The position numbers and the translations under genes are program-made. A DNA stretch of 64,000 nt, from NCBI GenBank assembly GCA_028275105.1, contig JAQCNI010000138.1, positions 1 through 64,000 on the forward strand. Reading direction: 5' to 3'. The notes beneath the pieces were generated by a model. It was not told the origin of the DNA. It saw only the letters and a list, made by a program, of their open reading frames with translations, and did no database searches. This document shows positions 38,811-49,962 of the stretch, one piece after another. How positions within the stretch are numbered: the first letter of the stretch is position 1; every line of letters starts with the position of its first letter. The DNA comes from Halorubrum sp. (GTDB lineage Archaea; Halobacteriota; Halobacteria; Halobacteriales; Haloferacaceae).

Positions 38811-39629
38811 TCAGAGGTCGTCACGGTCGAATTTCAGCAACCCGGCCAGCGGCGGCGCGAGCGCCCAGAACACCAGCATCGCGGCCGCGGAGATCTGTCG
38901 GTTCAGCGTCTCGCCCTCGAACAGCAGTTCGGCGAGGAACGCGTCCGACAGGACGCTGATTCCGGTCCGCGGATTCGCCACCTCGAGGAACGCCCCGATC
39001 TCCCGTGAGGTCGCCGGGAGCGCTCCGATGACGCCGTCGAACGCGCCGAGGATCTGGCCGGTGAGCACGCCCCAGAACAGCACGAACAGGACGTACACGC
39101 CGACCGCGGCGATGAGCGCCTGCCGGCCGGTGGCGGCGGCGGCCGAACACCCGACCGCGATGGCGACGAAGACGATCCCGAGGATCGCGGCGAAGACGGT
39201 GAACCCGAGATACGCACCGGGGTTGAACGAAACGGGCGCGGCGATCAACACGACCGCCGGCAACAGGAACCCCGCGAACACCGCCAGCGACAGCGCGGCC
39301 CCCCGCCCGATGACCTTCCCGAAAACGACGTCGGCACGCGAGTGCGGCAGCGACAGGAGTAGCTTCAGCGACCCCGATTCCCGCTCGCCGCTGATCGCGT
39401 TGTAGCCGACGACGAGTCCGACGAGGGGGACGAGCGTAGTGACGAGGTACGGCCCGACGAAGAAGCTCAACAGCACTTCGGTCGCGAACTCGTTCGCACC
39501 ATCGCCCTGCGGGCGGACGACGTAGGCGAACGCCGCCACGAGGAGCGAGAACAGCGCGACGAGCAGCACCATCCCCCGCGAACGAACCGTGTCCTGGAAG
39601 TCCTTGTTCGCGACGGCGAGGAGGCTCAT
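38811..39629 (-). CDS. ABC-2 type transporter permease (NosY-like)
   Basis: VGYNAISGERESGSLKLLLSLPHSRADVVFGKVIGRG plus multiple TM segments. Confidence 0.9.
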   Translation of the reverse strand: MSLLAVANKDFQDTVRSRGMVLLVALFSLLVAAFAYVVRPQGDGANEFATEVLLSFFVGPYLVTTLVPLVGLVVGYNAISGERESGSLKLLLSLPHSRADVVFGKVIGRGAALSLAVFAGFLLPAVVLIAAPVSFNPGAYLGFTVFAAILGIVFVAIAVGCSAAAATGRQALIAAVGVYVLFVLFWGVLTGQILGAFDGVIGALPATSREIGAFLEVANPRTGISVLSDAFLAELLFEGETLNRQISAAAMLVFWALAPPLAGLLKFDRDDL

Positions 39630-40780
39630 TCGTCCACCTCGTCCGACCGAACGAATCCGTCGCCGGCAGTTTCGGGGTCGGCGTCCTCGCCGCTGTCGTT
39701 CTCACCGTCGTCCCCGGATGCGTTTTCGGTTCCATTCTCGGTGGCATCCTCGTCGTCGGTGCCGTTCACGGCGTCGGCGTTCGCTTCGGGATCGGTGGCA
39801 GCGTCGTCCTCGACCGAACCCTCGGTCGGATCGTCGCCGCCGGTCGACGCGTCCCGTTCCGTCGTTCCCGTCGGCCCGTCGCCCTCGGTGTACGCCAAGA
39901 AGAGGTCCTCCAGCGAGACCGCCTCGGTGTGGAAGTCGCTGACTGCGGCGCCGGCGTCCTCGACCGCGTCGATGACGCGGGTCTTCACGTCGCTCTCGCA
40001 GCTCACGACGAGGGTAGTACCGTCGCGGTCGACCCGGGACACCCCCTCGACGTCGCGGGCGGCGGCGAGGATCGCGTCGCTGGCGTCGTCGACCTCGATC
40101 GAGAGCGTCTCCTCGCCGCCGACCGCGTCGCGGAGCCCCTCGACGGAGTCCTCGGCGACGAGCGTCCCCTCGCGGAGGATCCCGACGCGGTCACAGACGG
40201 CCTCGACCTGCCCGAGGACGTGCGAGGAGAAGAAAACGGTCGCGCCGCGGTCGGCCTCCTCGCGGACGATGTCGCGCATGTCCTTCGCCCCGGCGGGGTC
40301 GAGCCCGGAGGAGGGCTCGTCGAGGATGAGCAGCTCCGGGTCGCCGACGAGCGCCATCGCGAGCGCGAGCCGCTGTTGCATCCCCTTCGAGTAGCCGCCG
40401 GCCTTGCGGTCGGCGTCCTCGAGCAGGCCGACGCGGTCGAGGACGGCGTCGGGGTCGGCGTCGACGTCTTTGGATTCGATGGCGAACTCGACGTGTTTCC
40501 GGCCGGAGAGGCGATCGTACACGGCGAACCCGTCGGGGAGGACGCCGGTCCGCCGTCGGATCTCGACGCTGTCCGCGGTCGCGTTCCGACCGAGCACCGT
40601 CACGGTCCCGTCGGTGGGGCGGACGAGGTCGAGCACCATGTCGATCGTCGTCGACTTGCCGGCCCCGTTCGGGCCGAGGAAGCCGTACACCTCGCCCTCC
40701 TCGACGGCGAGGTCGAGGTCCCGCACGGCCGTGACCCCGGGGAACTCCTTGGTCACGTCGCGCAGTTCGATGGCGGTCAT
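39626..40780 (-). CDS. ABC transporter ATP-binding protein (ABC-2/NosF-like)
   Basis: LGPNGAGKSTTIDMVLDLVRP Walker A, SKGMQQRLALAMALVGDPELLILDEPSSGLDPAG; long acidic C-terminal tail; overlaps the permease gene start. Confidence 0.93.
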   Translation of the reverse strand: MTAIELRDVTKEFPGVTAVRDLDLAVEEGEVYGFLGPNGAGKSTTIDMVLDLVRPTDGTVTVLGRNATADSVEIRRRTGVLPDGFAVYDRLSGRKHVEFAIESKDVDADPDAVLDRVGLLEDADRKAGGYSKGMQQRLALAMALVGDPELLILDEPSSGLDPAGAKDMRDIVREEADRGATVFFSSHVLGQVEAVCDRVGILREGTLVAEDSVEGLRDAVGGEETLSIEVDDASDAILAAARDVEGVSRVDRDGTTLVVSCESDVKTRVIDAVEDAGAAVSDFHTEAVSLEDLFLAYTEGDGPTGTTERDASTGGDDPTEGSVEDDAATDPEANADAVNGTDDEDATENGTENASGDDGENDSGEDADPETAGDGFVRSDEVDE

Positions 40781-40841
40781 ACGCCTCGTTCCCGCGGCAT
40801 CCGATAAAGGGTTGTGGCTCGACCGAAGCGGCCATCGGGAC

Positions 40842-43073
40842 TCACGCACTCGCGTCCGCCGGCGGCCACGCGATGCCGTGGTCGGCGAGCAGGGCCGCGA
40901 ACCCGTCCTCGTCGAGCGTCTCGACGCCGCGCTCGGCCGCGTCCTCGCGTTTCGACCGCCCGGGGTTCTCGCCGACGACGAGGTAGTCCGTGTTGCCGGA
41001 AACGCTCGACGTCACGCTCGCGCCGTTGGCCTCCACGACCGCCCGCGCCGCGTCCCGGGTCGTCGACAGCGACCCCGTGAACACGAACGTCAGACCGTCG
41101 AGCGGGACGCCACCCGCGGGGTCGGCGTCGGATCCCATCGACGCCGGCTCGACGCCGCGGTCGCGAAGCCCCTCGATGACCGCCCGGTTCTCGGGGGTAT
41201 CGAGGAACGCCCGGATCGACGCCGCCACCGCCGGGCCGACGTCGTCAACCTCGCGGAGATCGGCCTCGGCGGCGTCGAGGACCGCGTCGAGGTCGCCGAA
41301 GTGGGTCGCCAGCGCGCGGGCCGTCGTCGCCCCGACGTCGGGGATCCCGAGGCCGGCGAGGAACCGGTCGAGCGCCGGTTCGCGGGAGGCATCGAGCGAG
41401 GCGATAAGGTTTTCCGCGCTCCTCTCGCCCCAACCCTCCAAGTCGGCGAGGTCGGCGACGGCGAGGTCGTAGAGGGCCGGCAGCGACTCGATCAATCCCG
41501 CCTCGCGCAGCTGTTCGACGCGTTCCGGGCCGAGCCCCTCGATGTCGAGCGCGTCGCGGCGCGCCCAGTGTTCGATCGCGCGGTCGAGCTGGGCCGAACA
41601 GCCGAGCCCGCTAGAACAAAACGCCAGCGGGCCGTCGCGCTCGACCGGCGCGTCACAGATCGGACACGTTTCGGGGAACTCGTAGGGGCCCTCCGAACGG
41701 TTCTCGACGACCTCGGGGACGTACGGGATCACGTCGCCCGCGCGGTACACCCGGACGCGGTCGCCGACGTTCACCCCGAGCGCCTCGATCTCGGCCGGGT
41801 TGTGGAGCGTCGCCCGCGAGACGGTGACCCCGCCGACGTCGACCGGATCGAGCTCCGCAACGGGAGTGAGACGGCCGGTTCGGCCGACCTGAACGGTGAC
41901 GTCCTCGACGGTCGTGGTGGCGGTCCGCGGCGGGAACTTGTACGCGAACGCCCACCGGGGCGCGCGGGCGGTCGCACCGAGCGCCTCGCGAGCGGCCCGG
42001 TCGTTCACCGCGATCACGACGCCGTCGACAGCGTAGTTCAAGTCGTCGCGGACGTCGAGGATCCGGTCGCGGTAGTCGATCGCGTCCGCGACGTCGTCGA
42101 CCAGCTCGACGCGGTCGGTCCGGCGGAGGCCGACGGCGTCGAACGCGTCGAACTCCGCCGAATGCGTGTCGGGGCGATCCGAGGGGTCCCGGTCTGGGCG
42201 GTCCGAAAGGGTTCGGTCGCCGCGGTCCGAAAGGGTTCGGTCGGGGTTCGCATCCGAGTTTCGGCCCGTCCCCCCGTCGGCCTCCCAGCCGAGGACGTCG
42301 AAGAAGAAGACGTCGAGGGGGCGGTCGGCGACGACCGCCGGGTCGAGCTGGCGGAGCGTCCCGGCGGCGGCGTTCCGCGGGTTCGCGAACGGCTCCTCGC
42401 CGCGCTCGCGCCGCTCCCGATTGTGTGCCTCGAACGCGTCCCGCGGCATGTACACCTCGCCGCGGACCGCGAGCCGCGCCGGCGGGTCGCCCGCGAGCCG
42501 CCCGGGAACCGAGCGGATCGTCCGGACCTGCTCGGTGACGTCGTCACCTTCCTCCCCGTCGCCCCGCGTCGCCGCGCGGGTGTAGACGCCCTCCTCGTAG
42601 ACGACCTCGATCGAGAGCCCGTCGAACTTCGGCTCACAGACGTACCGGACGTCGTCGGGATCGAACCCCGCCGCCGCGAGCCCGGACCGGACGCGGTCGT
42701 CGAGCTCCCGGACCGCGTCGGCGGTCTTCGCGCTGTCGATGGAGCGCATCGGCGCGACGTGTTCGACGGTCGCCAGCTCGTCGAGCGGCTCGCCGCCGAC
42801 CCGGCGCGTCGGGGAGTCGTCGGTGGCGAGGTCGAACGCGTCCTCGAGGGTCCGGAGGCGGGCGAACAGTCGGTCATAGGTCGCGTCCTCGGCTATCGGA
42901 TCGGCCTCGACGTAGTAGCGATGGTCGTGCTCGCGGATCGCCGACCGGAGCAGGTCGACCTGGCGTTCGGCCGCCGTCCGCGACAGCTCGTCGACCGGCG
43001 CGAAGTCGGTCGAGGGGTCCTCGACGTACGGGTTCGTTTCGGGGTCCGCGTACCGCGTCGACGAGCGCGTCAT
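40842..43073 (-). CDS. ligA: NAD-dependent DNA ligase
   Basis: EPKFDGLSIEVVYEEG (KxDG), RGEVYMPRDAFEAHN, FPETCPICDAPV Zn finger, HhH repeats, C-terminal BRCT. Confidence 0.96.
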   Translation of the reverse strand: MTRSSTRYADPETNPYVEDPSTDFAPVDELSRTAAERQVDLLRSAIREHDHRYYVEADPIAEDATYDRLFARLRTLEDAFDLATDDSPTRRVGGEPLDELATVEHVAPMRSIDSAKTADAVRELDDRVRSGLAAAGFDPDDVRYVCEPKFDGLSIEVVYEEGVYTRAATRGDGEEGDDVTEQVRTIRSVPGRLAGDPPARLAVRGEVYMPRDAFEAHNRERRERGEEPFANPRNAAAGTLRQLDPAVVADRPLDVFFFDVLGWEADGGTGRNSDANPDRTLSDRGDRTLSDRPDRDPSDRPDTHSAEFDAFDAVGLRRTDRVELVDDVADAIDYRDRILDVRDDLNYAVDGVVIAVNDRAAREALGATARAPRWAFAYKFPPRTATTTVEDVTVQVGRTGRLTPVAELDPVDVGGVTVSRATLHNPAEIEALGVNVGDRVRVYRAGDVIPYVPEVVENRSEGPYEFPETCPICDAPVERDGPLAFCSSGLGCSAQLDRAIEHWARRDALDIEGLGPERVEQLREAGLIESLPALYDLAVADLADLEGWGERSAENLIASLDASREPALDRFLAGLGIPDVGATTARALATHFGDLDAVLDAAEADLREVDDVGPAVAASIRAFLDTPENRAVIEGLRDRGVEPASMGSDADPAGGVPLDGLTFVFTGSLSTTRDAARAVVEANGASVTSSVSGNTDYLVVGENPGRSKREDAAERGVETLDEDGFAALLADHGIAWPPADASA

Positions 43074-43213
43074 CGTCGGAACGTTGGGGCGGCAGCCGTT
43101 AAAAACGCTTGACTGTGGTCTGACTCCCGCGAAGCCTGCCCTCAGCGACGATCCCCGGTCGTCGTCCGGCGGGTGCCGCGGCTTTTAATCGGGTCGGCCG
43201 CGAGATGCCGACA

Positions 43214-44116
43214 ATGAGCCGCATCCGGGTCCTGAGCTACAACGTCCGCTATGACAACCGACACGATGGCCACGACGTCTGGCACGACCGGCGTGACGGC
43301 GTCATCGGCCTCGTCCGGTTTCACCGTCCGGACGTCGCGGCGTTCCAGGAGCCCCTCACCGGACAGCGCGAGGACCTCCGTGATCGATTATCCGAGTACA
43401 TCGTGGTGGGGCGGGGACGCGACCCCGACGGCGAGGGCGAGGGGTGTCCGATCGGGGTCCGAAGCGACCGTTGGCGGGTGGTCGACGACGGGACGTTCTG
43501 GCTCTCGGAGACCCCCACGGAGCCCTCGACCGGCTGGGACGCCGCCCGCCCACGGATCGCCACGTGGGTGCGGGTTCGCCCGCGGGCGTCCCCCGAGGGC
43601 CCCGTCGTCCCGGCCGGCGGGTCGTTCCTCGTCGTTAACACACACTTCGATCACGCGGGTGTCCGCGCGCGGCGTGAGTCGGCCCGGATCCTCGCCGAAC
43701 GGCTCCCGAAACTTGCCGCGGGGACCGGAAACGGCGGCGGCGACGAGGAGGGTGAGGACGGCGGGGATAACGAGGACGGCGGAAACGGCCGGCTCCCCGT
43801 CGTGTTTGTCGGGGACCTCAACTGTACGGCGGGGTCGGAGCCACACCGGATACTGGTCGAGGACGGACCGACACGGGACGGGGAGCACTCGCTCACGACG
43901 GCCGACCTCCGTGACGCCGCCGCGGCCGCCGACGTCCGCCACGGACCGTCGACGAGCATCACCGACTTCGATCGGCTGATCGACGGCCGGCGGATCGACC
44001 ACGTGCTCGTCTCGCCCGACGTGGGCGTCGAGGCGTTCGCGACGCTCGCCGACCGCGACGACCGGGGGCGGTACCCCTCCGATCATCTCCCGGTGCTTGC
44101 TCGTCTGCGGCTGTGA
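43214..44116 (+). CDS. Endonuclease/exonuclease/phosphatase family protein
   Basis: RIRVLSYNVRYDNRHDG, VAAFQEPLTGQ, VFVGDLNCTAGSEP, DHLPVLARLRL. Confidence 0.9.
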   Translation: MSRIRVLSYNVRYDNRHDGHDVWHDRRDGVIGLVRFHRPDVAAFQEPLTGQREDLRDRLSEYIVVGRGRDPDGEGEGCPIGVRSDRWRVVDDGTFWLSETPTEPSTGWDAARPRIATWVRVRPRASPEGPVVPAGGSFLVVNTHFDHAGVRARRESARILAERLPKLAAGTGNGGGDEEGEDGGDNEDGGNGRLPVVFVGDLNCTAGSEPHRILVEDGPTRDGEHSLTTADLRDAAAAADVRHGPSTSITDFDRLIDGRRIDHVLVSPDVGVEAFATLADRDDRGRYPSDHLPVLARLRL

Positions 44117-44203
44117 AACGGTCGTTGACGACTGGGGGAGTCGAGGGCGACGGTGCGCTCAAGCGGGATGGCGCGCGCTCGGGTGTCCATCGACGTCGGC
44201 CCC

Positions 44204-44914
44204 TCAACTGTCGCTTTCGTCGACGTCGCCGCCGTATCGCTCCATGACGTCCTCGTAACCGCGGACCGCCGTCTCGAACGTCCCGCGGAGGTCGACGATG
44301 GGCGTCTCCGTGGCATCGACCCGAAGGTCGTTGTAGTAGGGATCGATCCGGTCGTCGTGCTCGGTGTCCGTCACCCGGAGCGCGGCCGACTGGACGGCGA
44401 GGTCGTCGCGCTTGTCGCCGCCGGCCGCGTCGCCCGCGGCGAGGGCGTCGATCAGCCGTTCGGCGAGGGGCGGCTCGCCGTGGGCGGTCGACTCGTAGCC
44501 GGCGGCGACGGCGTCGATCACGTCCGGACCGGCCAGGAAGTTGCCGGCGACGGTGTAGTTCTCGCCGGCGACGTGACCGTGCCAGTCGGAACACGCCGAC
44601 CCGGAGAAGGCGAACGTGCCCTCGGCGTCGACGCCGTGGACCTGTCGGCGGTCGCGCGCCTCGTCGGCGTTCAACAGGGCGTCGAGCGCGTCCCCGACGG
44701 CGAGCCCATCGGCGAGGTACTCGATCGCCGTGGGGCCGAGATCGACGTCGACGAGCCCCTGCGTGGCCACCACGCCGTCGGCCGAGGCGTGCGGACAGAG
44801 CGTGCCGACGCCCGGCAGCCGGGTTGTGGCCGCGACCCCGAACCGGACGCGGCGGTCGCCGCCGTCGGTGGCGTCGGTGGCGTATCGCTCACGGACGCAG
44901 ATGCTGACCGTCAC
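44204..44914 (-). CDS. DUF1028-like predicted Ntn-hydrolase
   Basis: VTVSICVRERYATDATDGGDRRVRFGVAATTRLPGVGTLCPHASADGVVATQGLVDVDLGPTAIEYLADGLAVGDALDALL; GTG start at 44914. Confidence 0.75.
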   Translation of the reverse strand: MTVSICVRERYATDATDGGDRRVRFGVAATTRLPGVGTLCPHASADGVVATQGLVDVDLGPTAIEYLADGLAVGDALDALLNADEARDRRQVHGVDAEGTFAFSGSACSDWHGHVAGENYTVAGNFLAGPDVIDAVAAGYESTAHGEPPLAERLIDALAAGDAAGGDKRDDLAVQSAALRVTDTEHDDRIDPYYNDLRVDATETPIVDLRGTFETAVRGYEDVMERYGGDVDESDS

Positions 44915-45457
44915 GCCCGGCGTTCGGGCGGGCGGCCGCAAAAGGGGACGGGATGTGGGCGTCGTTTCCGGTTTCCGTGCCGGTCGAGAACCGCCGAACG
45001 GGACCCGTGGATGGGTCCCGAACCGGGCTCCGGATCGGACCCGACGTGTGGATTCGGGAACGGCGTCGGCCCGGGTGAGGGTCCCGTGGCAATGTCGGCA
45101 TCGTGCCGCTGATCTCACGCCGAGTTTTTACCCCCCGTCGAGAGGCCTAGACCGGACGTCGGTGAAAGTCCCTGAGAGCGGACGATCGACGACTCATGGC
45201 CCGTGTCAACGAGCGTCAAGTTTATCTGTCGAAAACACTTGATTCACATAGCCTCGGTAACGGGCCGAAGCAACGACCACCCACGTGTCGGATCCCGTCG
45301 GCGTGTCGATAGTCCACCGTCGTGACGGACGGGTCTGTGCCGAGAGCCGGGCGTTCGTCGCTCGCGGCGCGGCGCTACGGCCGCCGCGTCGCGGGCCAGC
45401 CACGGCAGGTCGATCCCGGTCGTTCGCGGCGGTCGCCCGCCCGAGATCAGTAAGACA

Positions 45458-47533
45458 ATGGCAGACAGACAAACGCTCGAACGACTCAGCGAGGAGTACC
45501 GGACGTCGGTCCCAGACGACTTGCGGGAAGCCCGATCGTTCGACTGGTACCTCGACACGCTGTACGACGACGCGCAGGTTGCGCGCAACGCCCACCAACG
45601 TGTCGCGGACATGTTCGACCACTACGGAACGCGATACGACGAGGAGAACGGCGTCGTGGAGTACGCGCTCGCCGCGGACGATCCCCTACACAACGGCGAG
45701 AACGTGTTTTACGGACGCGAGGTTCACGAGGCGATCCACGAGTTCGTGAACAAAGTGAAGTCGGGCGCGCGCGGACTCGGCCCCGAAAAACGGATCAAGC
45801 TTCTCCTCGGTCCGGTCGGCTCCGGGAAGTCGCACTTCGACTGGCTCACGCGGCGTTACTTCGAGGCATACACCCGCGAGGACGCCGGTCGGATGTACAC
45901 CTTCCGGTGGGTCGACCTTTGTTCGGTGATCGACGATCAGGACCCTGGCGACGACGTCGTCCGGTCGCCGATGAATCAGGATCCGCTGGTGTTGCTCCCG
46001 AAAGAACAACGCGAAGGCGTCATCGAGGAACTCAACGAGCGGCTTGACGCCCCCTACACGCTTCGGAATCAACAACACCCCGACCCGGCCTCGGAGTTCT
46101 ACCTGGACGAGTTGTTGGCCCACTACGACGACGACCTCCAAGCCGTCCTCGAAAACCACATCGAGGTCATTCGGCTCGTCGCCAGCGAGAACCGCCGGGA
46201 GTGTATCGAGACGTTCGAACCGAAAGACAAGAAGAATCAGGACGAGACGGAACTCACCGGCGACGTCAACTACGCGAAACTGGCCGTCTACGGCGAGTCC
46301 GACCCCCGGGCGTTCGACTACGCGGGCGCCTTCTGTAACGCCAACCGGGGAGTGTTCTCCGGCGAGGAGTTGTTGAAACTCCAGCGGGAGTTCCTCTACG
46401 ACTTCCTTCACGCGTCACAGGAGGGGACGATCAAGCCGAAAAACAACCCTCGGATCGACATCGACGAGGTGATCGTCGGTCGGACGAACATGCCGGAGTA
46501 CCGCGAGAAGACCGGTGACGAGAAGATGGAGGCGTTCAACGACCGCACCAAGCGGATCGACTACCCGTACGTCTTGGAGTACGGGAGCGAGTCGGAGATA
46601 TACCGGAAGATGCTGAACAACGCGGACGTGCCGAACGTCCACGTCGAGCCGCACACGCTCAAGATGGCCGGGCTGTTCGGCGTCCTCACCCGCTTGGAGG
46701 AGCCGAGCGACGAGACCGTCACCCGCCTCGACAAGGCGAAGGTGTACAACGGCGAGCTCGAAGAAGAGGAGATCGACCGCCGGAAGCTCCGCGAGGACGC
46801 GGCCGAATCGGCCGACATCGGCGAGGGGATGGCGGGCGTCTCGGCTCGGTTCATCGGCGACGAGATCGCCGAGGCGATCATGGACGCCACCCACCGGGAG
46901 CGGTCGTACCTCTCGCCGTTGGCCGTGTTCGACCACTTCGAGGCGAACCTCGGCGGCCACGGCTCGATCGCCGCGGAGGACCTCGACCGGTACGAGCGAC
47001 TCCTCGACACGGTACGCGAGGAGTATCGCGAGCGCGCCATCGAGGACGTCCGGCACGCGCTGGCGTACGACGTCGACGAACTCCGTCGGCAGGGCGAAAA
47101 GTACATGAACCACGTGATGGCATACATCGACGACGCGACCGTCGACGACGCACTCACCGGCCGCGAGACGGAGCCGGACGAGACGTTCTTACGCGCCGTC
47201 GAGGAACAGCTCGACGTCCCCTCGGACCGCAAGGACGACTTCCGGCAGGAGGTGTCGAACTGGGTCTCCCGGCGTGCCCGCGAGGGCCGTGATTTCGACC
47301 CGCAGGACAACGACCGGCTCCGGCGCGCGCTCGAGCGCAAGCTCTGGGAGGACAAGAAACACAACATCAATTTCTCGGCGCTCGTCTCGGCGACCGACCT
47401 CGACGAGGAGGAACGCAGCGCCTGGGTCGACGCGCTCGTCGACCGCGGCTACTCCGAGGACGGGGCCGCCGAAGTGCTCGAGTACGCGGGCGCGGCGGTC
47501 GCTCGCTCCGAGATGGAGAACGGTGGAGACTGA
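45458..47533 (+). CDS. PrkA-family AAA+ (serine protein kinase-like), paralogue 1
   Basis: GPEKRIKLLLGPVGSGKSHFDWLTRRYFEAY; YTFRWVDL; VDIDEVIVGRTNMPEYREK-type region; 691 aa. Confidence 0.9.
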   Translation: MADRQTLERLSEEYRTSVPDDLREARSFDWYLDTLYDDAQVARNAHQRVADMFDHYGTRYDEENGVVEYALAADDPLHNGENVFYGREVHEAIHEFVNKVKSGARGLGPEKRIKLLLGPVGSGKSHFDWLTRRYFEAYTREDAGRMYTFRWVDLCSVIDDQDPGDDVVRSPMNQDPLVLLPKEQREGVIEELNERLDAPYTLRNQQHPDPASEFYLDELLAHYDDDLQAVLENHIEVIRLVASENRRECIETFEPKDKKNQDETELTGDVNYAKLAVYGESDPRAFDYAGAFCNANRGVFSGEELLKLQREFLYDFLHASQEGTIKPKNNPRIDIDEVIVGRTNMPEYREKTGDEKMEAFNDRTKRIDYPYVLEYGSESEIYRKMLNNADVPNVHVEPHTLKMAGLFGVLTRLEEPSDETVTRLDKAKVYNGELEEEEIDRRKLREDAAESADIGEGMAGVSARFIGDEIAEAIMDATHRERSYLSPLAVFDHFEANLGGHGSIAAEDLDRYERLLDTVREEYRERAIEDVRHALAYDVDELRRQGEKYMNHVMAYIDDATVDDALTGRETEPDETFLRAVEEQLDVPSDRKDDFRQEVSNWVSRRAREGRDFDPQDNDRLRRALERKLWEDKKHNINFSALVSATDLDEEERSAWVDALVDRGYSEDGAAEVLEYAGAAVARSEMENGGD

Positions 47534-47568
47534 ACCATGACGCCACTGACCAACGGAGGGATCGGCCC

Positions 47569-49962
47569 GTGACCGACCGAAACGGCGAATCGTTCCGGCG
47601 GGCGGCCGACGAGAGCCTCAGGGGCGCGTACGACCCGCCCATGAGCCTTGAGGAGTACGTCAACCGCGTGCTCGCGAACCCGCTCGCGGCCGCCTCCGGC
47701 ACCCGGTACGTCCTCGCGGCCATCGAGTCGCAGGGCACCCGGGCGGTCCGCGAACGCGGCGAGACGCTCGACCGGTATCGCTTTTTCGACGACCCGTCCA
47801 ACGGCGGCGAACACGCCGTGCTCGGCAACACCGCCGCGTTGAACGCCTTCGTCGACGACCTGCGGGCGGCGGCCGCGGGACGAGGCAACGACGAGAAGAT
47901 CGTCTGGATCGACGGGCCGACGGCGACGGGCAAGTCGGAGTTCAAGCGGTGTCTGATAAACGGCGTCCGCGAGTTTTCGAAGACCGACATCGGGCGGCGG
48001 TACACCGTCGAGTGGAACATCACCGGTGCGGACGGGTCGGCCCGCTCGCTGTCGTACGGCAGCGGCAACGACGCCGCGGCGTGGTATCGGAGCCCAGTTC
48101 AGTCGCATCCGCTGTCGGTGTTTCCGGCTGACGTCCGCGCGGAGGTTGCCGACGCCGTCGAGGACGAGGCGGCGTATCCGATCGCCGACGACGTCGAACT
48201 CGACCCGTTCAGCCGCGAGGCGTATGACCACTTAGAGTCGACGTACCGCGACGAAGGGCGCCGGGACCTGTTCTCGGCGATCACCGACCGGGATCACCTA
48301 CGCGTGACCAGCTACGTCGTTGACGTCGGCCAGGGAATCGGCGTGCTCCACGCCGAGGACGACGGCACGCCCAAGGAACGGCTCGTCGGGTCGTGGATGG
48401 GTGGCATGCTCCGCGAACTCGACTCGCGCGGCCGGAAGAACCCGCAGGCGTTCAGCTACGACGGTGTTCTTTCGCAGGGCAATGGCGTCGCCACCGTCGT
48501 CGAGGACGCGAGCCAACACGCCGATCTCCTCCAGCGATTGTTGAACGTTCCCGACGAGCGGCGGGTCAAGCTCGACGAGGGAATCGGCATGGACGTCGAC
48601 ACCCAGTTGATCGCCATCTCGAACCCCGACTTAGACGCCGAACTCGATCGCCACGCCGACCGCGAAGGTGCCGACCCCCTGAAGGCGCTAAAGCGCCGGC
48701 TCACCCGCCACGAGTTCCGGTACCTGACGAACCGACGGCTGGAGGCCGCGCTGCTCCGTCGGGAGGTGACCGGGCGGACGGCCGTCCCCGACGTCGCCGA
48801 GGCCGATGCCGTACGCCCCGACATGGTGGAGTGGTCCGGCGACGCCGCCGATCCGAACGACGGGCTCGTCGGCGCGTCGCTGACGACGACCGTCCACGAC
48901 GAGGACGGAAGCGAGCGGAAGCGGGAGCTCGCGCCCCACGCGGTCGGCGCGGCGGCGCTGTACGCGGTCGTCACCCGACTGGAGGCCGACGACCTCCCCG
49001 CCGGGCTGGACCTCGTGGAGAAGGCGCGGCTGTACGAGACCGGCGAGCTTCGGCGCGGCGACGAGACCCTCATGGCCGAGGAGGTGTCGTTCGGCGACGA
49101 CGACGGACGGACCGGGATCCCCGTGACGTACACCCGCGACGTGATCGCCGAGCTCCTCGGTGGCGAGAGCGACCGGCACCATCCAGACCTGCCGGTCGAG
49201 CGCGTCGTCACCCCCCGAGACGTCCTCGACGCGATGGCCGACGGGCTGGCCGACGCGCCCGTCTTCTCGCGTGCGGAGGTCGCGGAGTTCGAAGGCCGGC
49301 GCGCGCCGATCGAGGACCGGATTCGGGAGCTCCAGCGGACCGACGTCGTCGACGCCGCGCTGGCGGCCGAGGCCGTGTCGACGGACACCGTCGCGGAGTA
49401 CGTCGAGCACGTCCACGCGTGGGATGCCGACGAGCAGGTCGAGACCGACCGCGGGCTCACGCAGCCGGACGCGCTCGCGATGAAGGTGTTCGAGACGGAG
49501 ACGCTGGGGCGGTTCGACGGCGGCGACTACCGCGGAACGGACCCGAACCGCGCGGTCACCGAGTTCCGCCGCAACCGCGTTATCCGCGCACTCACCCGGT
49601 ACGCGTGGCGAAACCGCGACGATGAGTTCAGCGTCGACGACGTCGAACTCGACGCGATCCCCGAACTGAAGTCGGTCCTGGAGACGAACGACCTCGCGGA
49701 CCTGAAACGGGGGTTCCCGGAGCTCGACCCCGCCGAATGGGCCGACCCGCCGGCCGACACGGAGACGGAACGGGTCAAAGCGGACACCATCGAGCGGATG
49801 GTCGACCGGGGGTACAGCCCCGCCTCGGCCGAATTGACGAGTCGAGCCGTGATGCGTAGCATCCGCGACGAGTGGGCGGACCTGGCGACGGACGGCGGCG
49901 ACTCCGCCGACCGCGGCGGACGAAGCGGGTCGACGCCCGCGCTTAACGGGGGGGATCGCTGA
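47569..49962 (+). CDS. PrkA-family AAA+ (serine protein kinase-like), paralogue 2
   Basis: [96 protein letters not shown] start at 47569. Confidence 0.88.
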   Translation: MTDRNGESFRRAADESLRGAYDPPMSLEEYVNRVLANPLAAASGTRYVLAAIESQGTRAVRERGETLDRYRFFDDPSNGGEHAVLGNTAALNAFVDDLRAAAAGRGNDEKIVWIDGPTATGKSEFKRCLINGVREFSKTDIGRRYTVEWNITGADGSARSLSYGSGNDAAAWYRSPVQSHPLSVFPADVRAEVADAVEDEAAYPIADDVELDPFSREAYDHLESTYRDEGRRDLFSAITDRDHLRVTSYVVDVGQGIGVLHAEDDGTPKERLVGSWMGGMLRELDSRGRKNPQAFSYDGVLSQGNGVATVVEDASQHADLLQRLLNVPDERRVKLDEGIGMDVDTQLIAISNPDLDAELDRHADREGADPLKALKRRLTRHEFRYLTNRRLEAALLRREVTGRTAVPDVAEADAVRPDMVEWSGDAADPNDGLVGASLTTTVHDEDGSERKRELAPHAVGAAALYAVVTRLEADDLPAGLDLVEKARLYETGELRRGDETLMAEEVSFGDDDGRTGIPVTYTRDVIAELLGGESDRHHPDLPVERVVTPRDVLDAMADGLADAPVFSRAEVAEFEGRRAPIEDRIRELQRTDVVDAALAAEAVSTDTVAEYVEHVHAWDADEQVETDRGLTQPDALAMKVFETETLGRFDGGDYRGTDPNRAVTEFRRNRVIRALTRYAWRNRDDEFSVDDVELDAIPELKSVLETNDLADLKRGFPELDPAEWADPPADTETERVKADTIERMVDRGYSPASAELTSRAVMRSIRDEWADLATDGGDSADRGGRSGSTPALNGGDR

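Noticed and set aside
45196-45312. Possible leader peptide MARVNERQVYLSKTLDSHSLGNGPKQRPPTCRIPSACR upstream of prkA1
   Set aside because: The ATG lies before the likely promoter TATA, composition degrades after about 20 codons, and there is no second line of support.
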